In this document: piece after piece, positions 13,561-31,870 of the stretch
Position numbering within the stretch: position 1 is the stretch's first letter
Layout of the letters: each line of letters starts with the position of its first letter
Assembly: GCF_016808095.1 (NCBI RefSeq)
Contig: NC_068976.1
Coordinates: forward strand, 27,946,871 to 28,010,870
Source: Vigna angularis
Lineage: Eukaryota > Streptophyta > Magnoliopsida > Fabales > Fabaceae
Length of the DNA stretch: 64,000 nt
Reading direction: 5' to 3'
The notes under the pieces: generated by a model
Seen by the model: only the letters and a program-made list of their open reading frames with translations
Database searches by the model: none
Told to the model about the DNA's origin: nothing
Made by a program: the position numbers and the translations under genes

Positions 13561-13959
13561 TATTTTTCCTCGTAACTCCTTGTTCATTTAACCTAGTTCA
13601 TTCCAAGAAATTTTTTAAATAAAAATTAATTTTAGTGACAAAAAAATGTTTGAACCAATTTTTAATTAAAAATCAATTTTAAAATTAATTTTTTTAAGTA
13701 GCCAATTAATATTAGTAACTAATTAAATACAATTTTATGACAAAAAGTATAATTAATTTAAAAACTAATTATAACTTTTTTATTCATAATAAAAACTATT
13801 TTAATTATCAATAATTTTTAATTTATAAATTTGTATCTAAATTGATTAATATAATACCTAATTATATTTAATAAGATGATAAAAAGAGTCTGCCTTTCTC
13901 TTGGCTTAAAAAAATAAGTATTAACTCTTTTATAAACACAACAAATCTAGTCAAATTTG
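13561..13959. other. AT-rich spacer
   Basis: Simple AT-rich DNA with many AATTAATTTT-like runs; no gene. The missing 5' end of NLR copy 1 is not here. Confidence 0.5.
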
Positions 13960-14662
13960 AGAAGGAGGCTATGGGAAGGTTTATAAAGGTCGTCTTCTTG
14001 ATGGCACAGTTGTTGCCATAAAATGTGGAGAGGAGGGTTCACTGCAAGGTGAGAGGGAGTTCTTTACAGAAATAGAATTGCTGTCAAGGCTACACCATCG
14101 CAACCTTGTGTCTCTCATTGGATACTGACGAAGAGGGTGAACAGGTAACTTTTGTTTCACAGTTCAAAAATGTAAACTCAAAAATAATTTTTATACGAGT
14201 TTTATTTTTGACGAGTCTTGTTATACTGTCTCATGTTTATTGATTTGATTCCACTACAATGTGGTTTGTACTAAAATAAGATTTTGACTAAAACTAATAT
14301 TAAAATTACAAGGAGTTCTACTAACGCACTGACATACTGGTTACAATGTATTTGAAAGTAGAAAAATCATCATTAAATGCTAAGTAGAATTTACAAAATC
14401 TAGTCAATGTGAAATTTATAATGTATCTAACTAATTCATTGAAAATTATTTTTATATATTGGTTAAGGTTGATTTTCTCCCTTCAATGATTTAATCTTCT
14501 GTTTGTATATGTTGTTCTGCACGTGCAGGGTTATCTTGATCCAGAGTATTTCTTAACTGGTAATTTGACCGATTAAAGTGTGGTTATAGTTTGGGTGTTG
14601 TATTTCTGGAACTTTTGACTGCGAGGCCACCAATCTTTCAATGTGAAAATATTATTAGACAG
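13960..14662 (+). pseudogene. LRR receptor-like kinase fragment (LRR-VIII type)
   Basis: Two exon relics of a plasma-membrane receptor kinase. Exon A (13960-14144) encodes the glycine-rich loop and the VAIK lysine region of a Ser/Thr kinase ([37 protein letters not shown]). It then loses two bases in what should be GYC, giving a frameshift, and ends at AACAG|GTAACT. Exon B (14529-14662, acceptor GTGCAG) encodes subdomains VIII-IX (GYLDPEYFLTGNLTD, then a stop) and ends at GACAG|GTATGT. The middle of the kinase with HRD and DFG is absent, so this is an internal-deletion pseudogene. It lies head to tail with the 3' end of NLR copy 2, as the scrap at 4129 lies next to copy 1. Confidence 0.85.
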
Positions 14663-14830
14663 GTATGTTTTGGTTTCTCTTTTTGACAATTGAAAAAAAT
14701 GGTAAATTGAGTGAACTTGTTTTAACCTCTGCACAAGCTAACTTTATCTAAAAAGAGAACATTAATTCGTTTCACCTTCTTATTTTCTTCTCCATGTAAG
14801 TGCTTATCATTAAGAAGTTTATCTTTAAAT

Positions 14831-15786
14831 TTATAAAATCATGAGTTAAAAAGGACAAGAAAATATGAAAGTATGTTTATTAACTAGATGGAGAATTCCA
14901 TCTATAAAGTAAACAATTTCACAAGAGTCACACATGTTACATTATTTAGATGGCTAGAAAACTAGGATAGACCAGTGGACATAGCACCCAGTTTAAATTT
15001 ATTGGCAATACGTCATACTGTAGACACCTGTTTCCAAAATGACTGTAACATTTGATTTAAGCTTTAATCTGTCTCACCTGAAATTCATGAAAAGAGTTTC
15101 ATTAATTTCCTAGTTTTGGAGATTTGGAAAATAAAGCAAGATGACAGAAAGGTCATTATATTATTTGAAAAAAATGAGTAAGAGTTGAAACTAGTGGCAA
15201 GTAATTGAGGATCATGTTTATCTAGTGCAAAACTGTTACACATCTTTGTACTCTTGTATTAATTTCAGATATGACCAAAATTTCATATTCTTACAAAACA
15301 GATTTAAGCAGCACTACCTCTTTTTATTACTGAGTTAAATAGGCTGAAATATTATCCACATAATCTCCTATTGCTAAATTAGCATAATAAATGTTACCTG
15401 ACCAATTTATTGCAATGCAGATGAGTTGGGTGATAACTTCAGGCATTGGTGTATTGTCCATACCACTCCTTTCTTTTTTAAATCATGACCATATACTTGC
15501 CATACATAACTGATAAACAAAATATAACTATTTAAAATGTTTAAACAAATCATGTCATCCATAATAAGGATAGATGAAAATTGCAATAGTTACGGTAAAA
15601 ACTGAAAATAGTAAGAGCAAATAAAACAGGATTATTTTTATTAAGTACGTAAGTGCCTCCTGACAGGATTTCATCATCGATCACAGTTTAACCAAAACCT
15701 TCTTAATAAAATAATATTTCACTTAACAACGTCATGATAATCCAAAGACATTGTAATTGTTTCTAGAAAAAAGACATGAATTTTAC
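14831..15786. other. Spacer between the kinase relic and NLR copy 2
   Basis: No gene. Blocks of it match 4770-5180 next to copy 1, including a shared stretch around GATGACAGAAAGGTCATTA. NLR copy 2 transcripts could extend into it (the third-exon reading frame continues past the donor to a stop at 15719). Confidence 0.5.
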
Positions 15787-21733
<5,947 letters not shown>

Positions 21734-24240
21734 TTGAATAGACACGTTCCTAAACATGAATGAGTTCACAACTCTTTAGTTAACTACAAAATAGTATCAT
21801 GTCATGTATTTTAGCAAGAGATTATACAATTAAAAAATAAATAAATTAAAATTAATTAACTACAAAATTGTATCATGTCATGTATTCTAGCAAAGAGATT
21901 ATACAATTAAAAAATAAATAAATTAAAATTAGGGCTGGGCATTAGTAACTAAACTATACTAAATTATAGTGACCTATATTTTTAATAAACTAATAGAACT
22001 GAACTATTTAATATAATATATAAACTGTACTGTATAAGAGTTCAATTAAAAAAAATCAACTTATACCAATTAACTAATAACCAAATTCTTTCAAGACTAT
22101 GAGTATAAGTCAGTTTTACAATACTCATTATTTTTCTGTTCAAATTTTCCACGGTCTTTACTGTAGATATTATATTTTGGGTTTTAAATATTATTTTTTG
22201 TTTTTGTCTTTAAGATAAATTATATATTTTTAGAATTTATACAAATCATATAAAATATTATTTCTATCATCTATTACGTGCAGAATATAACTTTTACATG
22301 CTATCTATTAAAAAAAATCACATTTAACAGAAATCATTTATCAGAAGTTAATATAATTTCAAGAATAAATCTAATTATTGGATTGTTTTATTTTATTTAA
22401 AAGTTTACTCTTACCTCAGGAAAATACTTTAGGTTTATTTCAAAATTTATTAAATAAATAAAACTAAATAAATTTATAATATTTTCAATAAAAAAATAAT
22501 AAAAATTAACATATAATTCTAATAAATTTTATTTATTTTTGTTTTTTCTTTATGTTTTAATTCTTTTTCCTATTTTTCTTTCTTCAAAACTTGCGCCCAT
22601 CTCAGCTCCCAGACCAAAAAATTATTTAGTTTAATCATAAATTATTCTTACAAAATATAAAATATATTTAACCTTTTACCTTTAAATTATATTTGTCTCA
22701 CAACCTTTCCTTTTATTTATATATCATAAATTATAAAGACAAATTAGATATATAACTTAGTTTAATCATAAAACTTATTTTCTAAATAATTTGAAAGAAA
22801 AAAAAATATAACGCTTTTATTTTTAACTATGATACCATGTAATACAAGATATTAAAAATATTTATGGTCTATGTTAATTTTTATTTTTTAATAAAATAAA
22901 AATAATAATTATGAGATTAAATAATATGTAATGGATAATTTAGGTAAATGATAGTTACGTTTATGAAATGAAATAATAAATAATGGATTGTCAGCAGTTA
23001 ACTGAACTACAAAAATGGAATAAAAAGACTTAAAAATTGGTCCAAAAAGAATTAAGGAGAGTTAACTTGAGTTCTATTTTCGTTTGATTGGTTATTCATA
23101 CTATCATTTTTGTATGTTAAAATGTGTTTGTTGAGAAAATATTGGGACTTTGTGGTTTTGATGGGCTTGGAATAAGAGTAGGCAACATTTTTCTTATTAG
23201 GTGATTATGTGTGGAATATGGTTTCGAATTTGGAGTATAGAATGGCAAAACATTTCTTTTGAAGATTATAAATGAAAACTAGGTTTTTATTGATGGTGAG
23301 TTGATAGATGCGTTTTTGGTTAAATATTCGGTGCCAAGAAAGATAATTTTTCTTGGTTTTATATATGTGTGTGTTTTGTATGGTATTAAAAATATTTTTT
23401 TTATTAAATTGGTATTTTAGTGGTGAAATTTCATTATTATAATTGAGTAGGGAGCAAAGAGCGATTTTATGTATTGAATATGTGAACATTTGTGTTGGAG
23501 ATGAAAATGAAGCGTGAATATATGAGTAAAAAATAATTGGATTATATTGAATTGAAGCATAATTTTGAGTATTTGTGTAAACATTTGGTTGAATTACATT
23601 TATGAATTCTAAATTTTGGAATTTGAATTTATTTAATGAATAAATTTTGGAATTTTTAGACATATGACAATATCTGAGTGAATTGGAGAATTTTGATATA
23701 TGTTTCTAAACATTGAAATACAAGGAAAAATTCACTTGTAAACAAAACTCTGACACTTATATCTTTTAAGTAAAAGAAAGTGAATATGAAAGAGTTTATT
23801 TTCTTATGAAATACCATGTGCATTTATAGTGTTTCTGGCTATGAGATTTTATTATAAAAATTGATAATATAAAAAAAAATATCAAATGATATGAATAAAT
23901 ATAACAATTTACTGTATATATATGACACTTAGTTGAATAATAACAAAAATGTAATACATTATTACCTAATATACCAAATATGTTGTAAATATATGATTTT
24001 AAGGAATATCCTGACATAAACCAAACTACTGAGATTTAGTCACATATATTGTTAATATATGAATACTTACACCAACAAATATATCTCATAATATCTTCCA
24101 ACCACTTTAGGTTAGTAAAACTGAATAGACTTTGTTGGGCTGCATCATTTGTCATATTTGTTAGGTCAGGTATGTACATAAGCTTCCTAAGCTCAAAATT
24201 TTGATTACCGTATGAGGAATGCTTGTTGTGATGGTAACTC
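21734..24240. other. AT-rich region upstream of NLR copy 2
   Basis: No convincing gene. The first few hundred bases should hold the NLR promoter, but no clear TATA box can be chosen in such AT-rich sequence. Minus-strand ORFs at 23205-23663, 23796-24017 and 24036-24242 are compositionally biased (Tyr/Ile/Asn-rich) and resemble nothing I know. Confidence 0.4.
21781..21932. repeat. Tandem duplication, about 76 bp x 2
   Basis: Two adjacent near-identical units, each starting TAACTACAAAAT(A/T)GTATCATG and ending in an AAAATAAATAAATTAAAATTA tail, lie directly upstream of the NLR start. Confidence 0.88.
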
Positions 24241-24529
24241 ACCCTTTGGCTGAGTCGTAGCCAATTTTACGTTTATAGGTGGATTGACCATTTGGGTGGA
24301 CAATATGTGGTTGTCTTTGACTGCATGAACTTGTTGTTAACTTAGGTAGTTCTTGACCGAGTTGTGGGTGGTCCTCTTTGATTTTATAGGTAGATTAGAT
24401 GTTTGGCTGAGTTGTGAGTGGTCGTCTTTGACCATGGATGTTGTCTTGAGTGCTTTGAATTGTTGACTTGGATAAGATCTGATGTCATTTGTTTGAGCAA
24501 GCTTTGTGTGTGGTTTTGGCTTAGGCAAA

Positions 24530-24720
24530 CTAGGGTGTCGCCTGGGCTTAACTTGTGTTACTGTCTAGGTAACTCGGGTGCCACGTTTGTGGACTTATGT
24601 TGTTGTTCAGGTAACTAGGATGTCATGTTTTTAGGTTTTTGTTACCATCTAGATAACTTGTTACCTTGTTTGAGGGTTTTACTTATGTTACTGTCTAAGT
24701 AACTTGGGGCCTCATTTGAC
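24530..24720. repeat. Degenerate tandem repeat, about 43-bp period
   Basis: The core TTACTGTCTA(G)GTAACT recurs at spacings of 42, 42 and 46 bp (GTAACT/ATAACT at 24569, 24611, 24653, 24699). The sequence is less AT-rich than its surroundings. Confidence 0.7.
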
Positions 24721-25219
24721 GACTTTGCTTAGGTTACTATCATTCCCTTGAGCCTTCCATTGGGGATGAACCATCATTCCCCTTAGACCTCAACTAGAGG
24801 CTTATGTTTCTAACATAAAACCCTAATGGAACACATGTCCAAAGCATACGATATCTCAGTTGAGAAGTGATTGACCCTAACAATGTGTCACTCGACGAAT
24901 TTGGCATCGGTACAATAATAAGAACGAGTTTACCACTCATAATGCACTACAAAGAATTTATTTCTTATTAACAATTTATTTTTAGCATTTATATTAAACT
25001 GCTAAAATATAAGAATGTTTATATCAATTATTTTAGTTGCCATAAATTTTATATTATTTAAATTCTATTATTTTAATTAGGTGTGAATGAGATTATTCCA
25101 CTGACTTTGGTTATGAGGTTTCCTTCAAATAGGTTTGGGGCTTGGGAATTTCGGTGAGGGAATAAGATTTCTTATTTCATGCTACACACGATGATTTCTT
25201 AGAGAAAACTGGGTTGATG
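24721..25219. other. Intergenic, no gene seen
   Basis: AT-rich towards the right; no ORF or repeat boundary that I can support. Confidence 0.35.
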
Positions 25220-25969
25220 AATTCAAAATAAGTTGATACACCTATTGATCCTAATACTAAACTTCTATCAAAACAGGAGGAGCCTATGTTAGGCCCCAAA
25301 CAATATAGAAGACTAGTTGAAAAATTGAATTATTTTACAGTTACTTGTCCTGACATTTCCTTTACAGTTAGTATGGTAAACCAATTTCTTAATTCCTCGT
25401 GTGAAAATCATTGGAATGTAGTTATCCCTATATTAAAGTACATTAAAGATTTCTTGAAAAAGGGTTGTTATATGGTTCCAATAACCATACAAGAGTGGTT
25501 TGTTGTTCAAATATTGATTAGGCGAGAGCTCCTTCTGATAGAAGGTCTACATCTAGATATTGTGTCTCCATTGGAGGTAACTTGATCTCTTAGAAAAGTA
25601 ATAAACAAAGTGTTGTGGAAAGATCTAATGTAGAAGCATAATATAGAGCTATAGTCACTTGTGAGTTTATTTGGCTTAAACAATTACTTAAAGAGTTACA
25701 ATTTAGATGTGTCACTCAAATGACACTTATATGTGACAATCAAATTATTTTTCATATTAGTTTTAATCGTGTCTTTCATAAGAGAACCCAACACATTGAG
25801 ATTGACTATCATTTCATTCGAGAGAAGATTGTATCTAGAGATGTCAATACTGAGTTCATTAATTCAAGTACTCAATTAATAGATATTTTCACTAAGTCTA
25901 TACAGGACGAAAAATTAATTATATTTATAACAAGTTTGGCACATACAATTTGTATGTATGAGGGAGAGT
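25220..25969 (+). pseudogene. Copia retrotransposon 3' remnant (RNase H end)
   Basis: The translated pieces match the Copia region from the RT C-terminus to RNase H: a VDTPIDPNTKLL-like segment, YRRLVEKLNY...CPDISF...VNQFL (about 25300-25400), and then HIEIDYHFIREKI...IDIFTKS (about 25790-25910), the usual end of Copia pol. Frames change and stops occur near 25585 and 25640. A purine tract GAGGGAGAG at 25960-25968 looks like the polypurine tract before a 3' LTR. There is no 5' half. Confidence 0.85.
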
Positions 25970-25988
25970 ATTAAATATATTAGATCTT

Positions 25989-26654
25989 AGTGTTGTCAAA
26001 ACGGGTTGAAATCCGTGAGCCAACCTGGTCTGCCACAGGTTCGGGCCGGGTCGAGTTGAAAATAAATTGAAATTTTTATACGAGTCAATTTTGAACTAGG
26101 CTCACTTAGAATCCGGCTCACTTAGATTTAACTCGTGGTGAGCCGAGTTGGCTCACCAACTCACCTAATTTTTCTAATAAGTACTTTTTGTTAGATTTAT
26201 CATTTTACAAAATATTGAAATGGAAACTTGCGTGAAATTTATTTTGTGTGGAATAATTAGGAAACATGAAAAATTCACAAATCTATACTTAGTATCTCAA
26301 TTTTTATGTAGAAACAAATTTGAATCGCTATAAAGCTATTAAAAATTTTGTTGATGAGATTTTGTGATATCTTTGTGTGAATGAAATCTTATGTTTGATT
26401 GATCATAAATCTAATTTAAGACCTTTTCCCTTCGTCTAGATTTGAATTAGAAATATTTTGTTATTTCTAAAAAAAAACTTGTAATTAAGTTAGCCAGTAA
26501 GCTAACCGTTTAACTCATTAACCCATGGTGGGTCGAGCCGGGTTCGAATTTTTTCGAGTCGCTAATAAGTGAGTCAAATTGAATTGGCTCACTAAATGGC
26601 TAACCTTTGGTGGGTCGAGCTAGGTTGGGGTAGGTAGCCCGTTTTAACAACACT
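25989..26654. mobile_element. Non-autonomous TIR DNA transposon (hAT-like)
   Basis: The ends are inverted repeats: AGTGTTGTCAAAACGGG at 25989-26005 and its complement with one mismatch at 26638-26654. The 666-bp interior is non-coding and has internal inverted GGGTCGAG/GAGCC-type repeats. Direct repeats ATTAAATA occur at 25970-25977 and 26655-26662, but the left one is 11 bp away from the TIR, so the true left end may be at 25978. An 8-bp duplication would fit hAT. It lies at the start of the Copia remnant's 3' LTR. Confidence 0.65.
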
Positions 26655-26755
26655 ATTAAATACCTTTAATAAATATATTTTTTTATCTTTAGTTAGTTTG
26701 TTATTATTATTTATTTGTATTTTGGGCTTAGCCTATATTTCTTCTATTATAAATA

Positions 26756-26928
26756 TGTTAGGTTTATCAAAGGAGGAGATTAATTCATTCGGGAGACACA
26801 ACATTAATGCGACCTAAGTCCAACCATATAAGGAATTAACACCACTTTCAACTCCAAACCTTAAGGCAATGGGTCTTCACCTTTATACGGTGCTCCACTT
26901 TGGGACTTAGACTCACACATTCCTAACA
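26756..26928. repeat. MITE-like repeat, copy 1
   Basis: Begins TGTTAGGTTTAT and ends CCTAACA. It shares with the copies at 27053 and 30914 the blocks GAGACA, TCCAA(C/T)CA(T/C)AT(A)A, TTAACACCACT and a final GACTTA(A/G)ACTCAC. Confidence 0.7.
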
Positions 26929-27052
26929 AGTCTTCCCCTTAAGACTGAGTCACTTTCACATTGGTACACTTCCAAGCATGAGACTTTCGATAGGAAACCA
27001 TATTATACTCGTTTGAGCTGATCACTAAGACTAACATGGGTCTCATACCACT

Positions 27053-27214
27053 ATTAGGTTTATTAAGGGAGGAGTTCATTAAGGAGACATAAGATTAATG
27101 AGAATTGAGTCCAATCACATAAGAAATTAATATCACTCTCATTTCTTTATATGATGCTCCACTTTCTCAATTCTACTGAATGTGAGGCTTAAACTCACAC
27201 TTCGATTTCCAACA
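27053..27214. repeat. MITE-like repeat, copy 2
   Basis: Same family as 26756-26928, only about 125 bp further on. It begins ATTAGGTTTATTAAGG and ends TTTCCAACA. Confidence 0.7.
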
Positions 27215-28331
27215 AATTTTTACCTTAAGATTTAAGTTTATGGGGAAATTTTGTTATGATAAACTTAAATCTAAGGGGTTTATTAGTAATTTTGTTTGAG
27301 TCTTATTTTATTAGTTTGGGTTTAGTAATATTTAGTTTGATTTTGATAGAAATAAAACAGTGATAGGTAATTTTGATTTTCCAATTATTTAGGTGTAGTA
27401 CAATATTATTTTAATTGATTGATATAAAATAGAGATAGATTAATTAGTTGTTTTTTTTGTACTTGACTCAAGAACGTGTTTGCATCTATTTAAGTGCGGT
27501 CAAGATTCAATGAAAATTGAAAAGTTATGTCCTAACGTATGTGTCACGTTTATTTTCTACAAAATACACCCTATGTCCATATTAATACAAGATTTTTGCT
27601 ATATTGGATTCTATTATTTTCATTATTATTTGGTTCAATGATTACTGGTATGGTTATACGTGTGTATATATTTTTTTCTTTTTTTATTTCTTAGGTAGTA
27701 AAATTGTATAGAATTGTTACCATTTTGGTTGAATAAAATGCTAGAATTTTTGGATTTCCGTTATTACCATTTTGATTGAATTGAATACCATAATTTTAGC
27801 TAAAACCTTCTAAAATGACTAGATGATATGAGTGTTTAGCTACATATAAGGTACCCAAGCAGCAACTTAATGCAGAATCAGGGAACATCCTTTAGTACAA
27901 ATGGAAAAAGTCCCTAATTTATATCCGGTACTACTTTTAGTGCAACATTTAACTAATTATAATAAAAACCAACCAATTTATCATGATAATTTATTATTAA
28001 ATAATTATATAAAAGTGTCGTATTCTTCCAATATGGCCTATTTTTTCGGATACACGATTGAGGAATTATTGTCTCTCACTGTCACATTCTGATATATCTT
28101 AACATGGTTTGACAAAATTTGCAAAACAATACAAATAAGAAAAGATAACCACTTAAGCATTGTTTAGATAATATTTTTAATAAACACTTATAGAAGAAAT
28201 GAATAAGAAGCTATAATGAGTTAAAGTTTTTTACAAGTTAGAATCGAATTTTGTAATTTGTATGTGTTATAATTCGGAGAGGATTATTCATTGAGATCAA
28301 GTAGTATGGAAACTTGTTTATAGGAAAGCTA
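27215..28331. other. AT-rich intergenic DNA
   Basis: No gene. A short plus-strand ORF at 27901-28092 has no recognisable domain. Confidence 0.35.
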
Positions 28332-29440
28332 TTCAAAGCAAATTGAGAAACGTATACCTCAAGATTTGTGCAGACAAAATCGGAAGAAGAAGAAAAAGAA
28401 TTTAGGAGAAACCTTGCTACGAAACAGAATTTTAAAGAAAGAAAAAAATAATTAAGAAGGGATATATAAGATGACATATAAGTTAATAGAGAAGTATGAA
28501 GTTCCTGAATTTGGAAGTAAGGTATAGAATTTATAAAGATGCAACTCATTCCTTAATTTTAAAGAATAATTTCTTGTAGTATTAACATTTTAGAAACAGT
28601 AAATAATTATATTTCTTTTATTGATTAAATCAATAACATTTGTCTTGATGTATAACTATACATGTATTAATATTGATTATTACATAATAATTAGTTCACC
28701 GTTATATTCAATGAATGTTTTATGAACATAAACATGTTTTCATATAAAAACAAATAATTATATTGAAACTAATAAAACTGAAAAAAAAATTGTAGATTTT
28801 TGAGAACACTTTTGTTTCAGGTATATTTAAGGTTGTATATTTTTATGTTTTATAAAACTTAAAATTATAAATTTTAAGGTTTTCCCACAAAAAAGAATGT
28901 AAAAAATTCAATTAATGATAGAGGAAAAGGTTTAATTTAACATTCCACATGAAATTGAATAAAACTTTGGAAGAGTTTAATTTATCAAATTCTAACTAAA
29001 TTGATGATATGAATTGAGAAACGTACCTGAAGATTTGTGAAGACACAATGGCAAGAAGAAGAAGAAGAGAATTTAGGAGAAATCTTGCTGCCAAACAGAA
29101 TTTTAAAGAATGGAAAAAAATTGAGAAGGGATAATCGAAGATTTGGAAAGTAATTTGACATCAATAATAATATTGACATGAATATAAAATAGAAGTGATG
29201 ATAAGATTAAAATCTAACTGAATTGAAGATTTGGATTAGAAACGTACCTCAAGATTTGTGCAGATACAATTTCAAGAAGAAGAAGAATTTAGGAGCAACG
29301 TTGTTACCAAACACAGTATTAATTGAAAGGTGTGGAGTTACAATTTTAGAGAATCAAAAAAACTGAGAAGAGATAAAGAAAGAAGTAAAGTTGGTGAGTT
29401 TGGAAGTAAGGTATAGAATTCATAAAGAGGCAACTTTTTC
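28332..29440 (-). repeat. Three copies of an exon-like repeat ending in a splice-donor motif
   Basis: Related blocks lie at 28332-28550, 29013-29135 and 29243-29440. On the minus strand each reads ...TTCTTCTTC...CACAAATCTT(G/C)AGGTA(C/T)G, that is, a pyrimidine-rich leader followed by an AG|GTACG donor-like end. Copies 1 and 3 also share the outer part (TGGAAGTAAGGTATAGAAT on plus). No open frame is conserved, so these may be duplicated 5'-UTR exons of a lost gene or part of an unknown repeat. Confidence 0.6.
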
Positions 29441-29559
29441 CTTTCTTTTTTAATAACTAATTCTTTTTCCAATTCTGTTGCGTTTGTGGTGTCACCTCTC
29501 CACAAGTTAGGAATATACAACAAATCAGGACAAGATGTTTCATTACTTGAAATCATATT

Positions 29560-30719
29560 ATTAAAACTTATAAAATATAAGTTTTCTTATATCATAAAAC
29601 TTATAAAAGAAATGAGACTTTCAGTAGACCACTGAGATTTTCATTGGCACGGTCAACATTTGTCAAAATAGCTTCTTCAGATTTTGGATCAAATCGTGTT
29701 ACTATTACATATTTTAAAATTTCAAAAAGTATGTATTTGATTTCAATCTTCTACGTTTTTCAACATAAAAATCCAATTTTCTTTAAACTTAAAATTCTTA
29801 ATTCAGATAAGATAATTCATTTTTCACTGTATTTCTTAATCATGGTTATATTATTTAATATAATAACTTTTTATAAAGATCTTAATTATAATTTTGAATT
29901 TTATTATCATAATAGAGATTACGACAATGAGAAACGATTTTTATTATGATTGTAATTTAAGAAGTTCTTTATCAAGATTATAATAAATAGGATAATAATG
30001 ATTCAATCTTGACCAATGTGATAGCATTTATTTGATGAATGTTAAGTATTCAATAATTTACATATATAAACACTAAACATTTGCATGTGATCATTGAATC
30101 CTAATTTAAAGGAAATTTTTCAATGATTATATATTATCTTAGTTTGTTAATAGAAAACTCTCAAGAAAAAAAAAATAGATCTTTTCTTTAACATGAAACT
30201 ATCATACTAATTAATAAGTTATTTATTTTAAATCGGGAGAGTTTATGTTATAGAACTTTAGCTGAATGAATATTGATTATAATTGATTGTTATAAGAAAA
30301 GGATCATCTTATCTACCTTAGAAAATGAGTTTATGATGAAAGTAAAACCTTGGCCATGATAATTTGATTTAAGGAAAAAAAAGTTTCAAATTATCAGACA
30401 ATTATACTATATATACTCAAAAGTTAGTTCAGAGCTTATAAGATGAAAAAAAAATATATATCTTCTTTTTTAGTGGTTCTTGAAGGTAAGAGATGTATTG
30501 TTAGATGTCTACTTAATTAATATATTAATTTGATTAATGCAGTCTATGCTTAGTTTTGAGTCTACAGAACCACAAATGCAATATCAAACAAAAGTATTCT
30601 AATATTTGTTAAAGATATTAATATTTGATTGTTAAAGCCATCAACACACGAAGAAGTTACGTAGTTTTCTATATACTGTAGTGTAATTTTATATAGAACT
30701 AGTTTTCCCAAACGGTTCC
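29560..30719. other. AT-rich intergenic DNA
   Basis: No supported gene. The ORF at 29644-29949 is AT-driven and unlike any family I recognise. Confidence 0.35.
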
Positions 30720-30913
30720 ATGAACGCGCAGAGCAACTCTTCCTTTTCATGCCTGATATTTACCAAAGCAAGACGGCTCGAAACGAACTATGTTCCAAAC
30801 CTTGACCAAATTGCGGTGAAGTTGTCAATGGGGTTGGGTGGCAATCAAATTTGCGTTTCATCTCCTCAATCTACCGTTGCTGCATTGTTCTTCCGTCAAA
30901 TAACAGTGATGCC
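30720..30913 (+). other. Unidentified coding-like segment interrupted by a MITE-like repeat
   Basis: From ATG 30720 an open frame with less AT-biased codons (MNAQSNSSFSCLIF...) runs into the MITE-like repeat at 30914. I do not recognise the protein. The higher GC and sharp end suggest a disrupted gene piece, but nothing proves that it is coding. Confidence 0.35.
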
Positions 30914-31091
30914 GTTGGGTTTATTGAGGAGAAAGTTTACTATGGAGACACAAACATCAATGACATCTGAGCCCAATCATATAAAGAATTGACACCACTC
31001 TTTACCCAAAATCTTAAGGCAATGGGTTAATGAATTTTACTTTTTCATTTCTATCCAATGTGAGACTTAAACTCACGTTTAGATTTCCAAC
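30914..31091. repeat. MITE-like repeat, copy 3
   Basis: Begins GTTGGGTTTATTGAGGAG and ends ATTTCCAAC. It shares the internal AATCTTAAGGCAATGGGT and GAGACTTAAACTCAC blocks with the copies at 26756 and 27053. Confidence 0.7.
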
Positions 31092-31129
31092 CTATGCATT
31101 GCACCTATTTTTGAAGTACCAATCATATG

Positions 31130-31479
31130 GCTTTTAGGCAATCAGGATTTCAAGTTCTTGACTTCCGTGATCATTACATAGAATTGCTAACTAGCTATGA
31201 TACGAATTTATAAATATCTAAATATTTGGAGAATCACACTAAAAAATTATTCAAAGAGGAAAGAATCAAATACTTAAATACATCACTAAACATATCATAT
31301 TAACAATACATGATATAAGACTTAAGACATCTCGTAATATCCAATTCCCTGTCAAATTCTTGGATCCATAAACAAGACAATAAACACTCAGATAAATATA
31401 TATGATAGCAGAACAACTGTATTTTTGTCCTTGTATTATTGATTATTTATGTAAAGATTTCAACATTACCCCCACACCC
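31130..31479. repeat. Third copy of the NLR-locus flank
   Basis: Matches 4389-4720 nearly base for base over long blocks (for example ACATCACTAAACATATCATA and CAACATTACCCCCACACCC). It breaks off exactly where the Gypsy LTR begins at 31480. No NLR exon accompanies it. Confidence 0.8.
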
Positions 31480-31827
31480 TGTTAGACCATTAAAAGTGTA
31501 TATGAGGAGGAATAAAAGAAGAGAGAGTTAGTGGCAGGTAGAGGGGAAATCAGTTAGAGGAGAGAGGGTGAGTTTGTTAGAAGAGAGAGAGAGTATAAAT
31601 AACAAATAGTTTGAGAGAGGTAGGGGATGATGATTTTGGAATTAAGACTGGACCTCTTGGCCAGTGGAGGAAGAGAGGCTTCCTTGGGGGAGAGTGAGAT
31701 ACCGATATTCATCTTTTCTTATCATTACAGAGGAAATATCAATACATATACATACATATTTCTTATACTGTTGAGTGTGTGAGTATTATTTGCTGTTGTT
31801 CGGTTCCTTGCATAAAGGAACCTAACA
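31480..31827 (+). repeat. 5' LTR of the Gypsy element
   Basis: 348 bp bounded by TGTTAG at 31480 and CTAACA at 31827, an inverted terminal match. A TATA box (TATAAAT, 31594-31600) is followed by GA-rich and CT-rich leader sequence. The primer-binding region starts at 31828 (GATTTGGTCCGACC). Confidence 0.88.
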
Positions 31828-31870
31828 GATTTGGTCCGACCTGCCGGATCATTTCGGAGGGAAGAGGAGT

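Noticed and set aside
23205..24242. Series of minus-strand ORFs as a gene
   Set aside because: Composition is driven by AT content, there are no motifs, and no convincing splice sites join them.
26520..26560. GGGTTCGAATT resembling a tRNA B box
   Set aside because: Part of the TIR element's internal repeats; no cloverleaf can be drawn.
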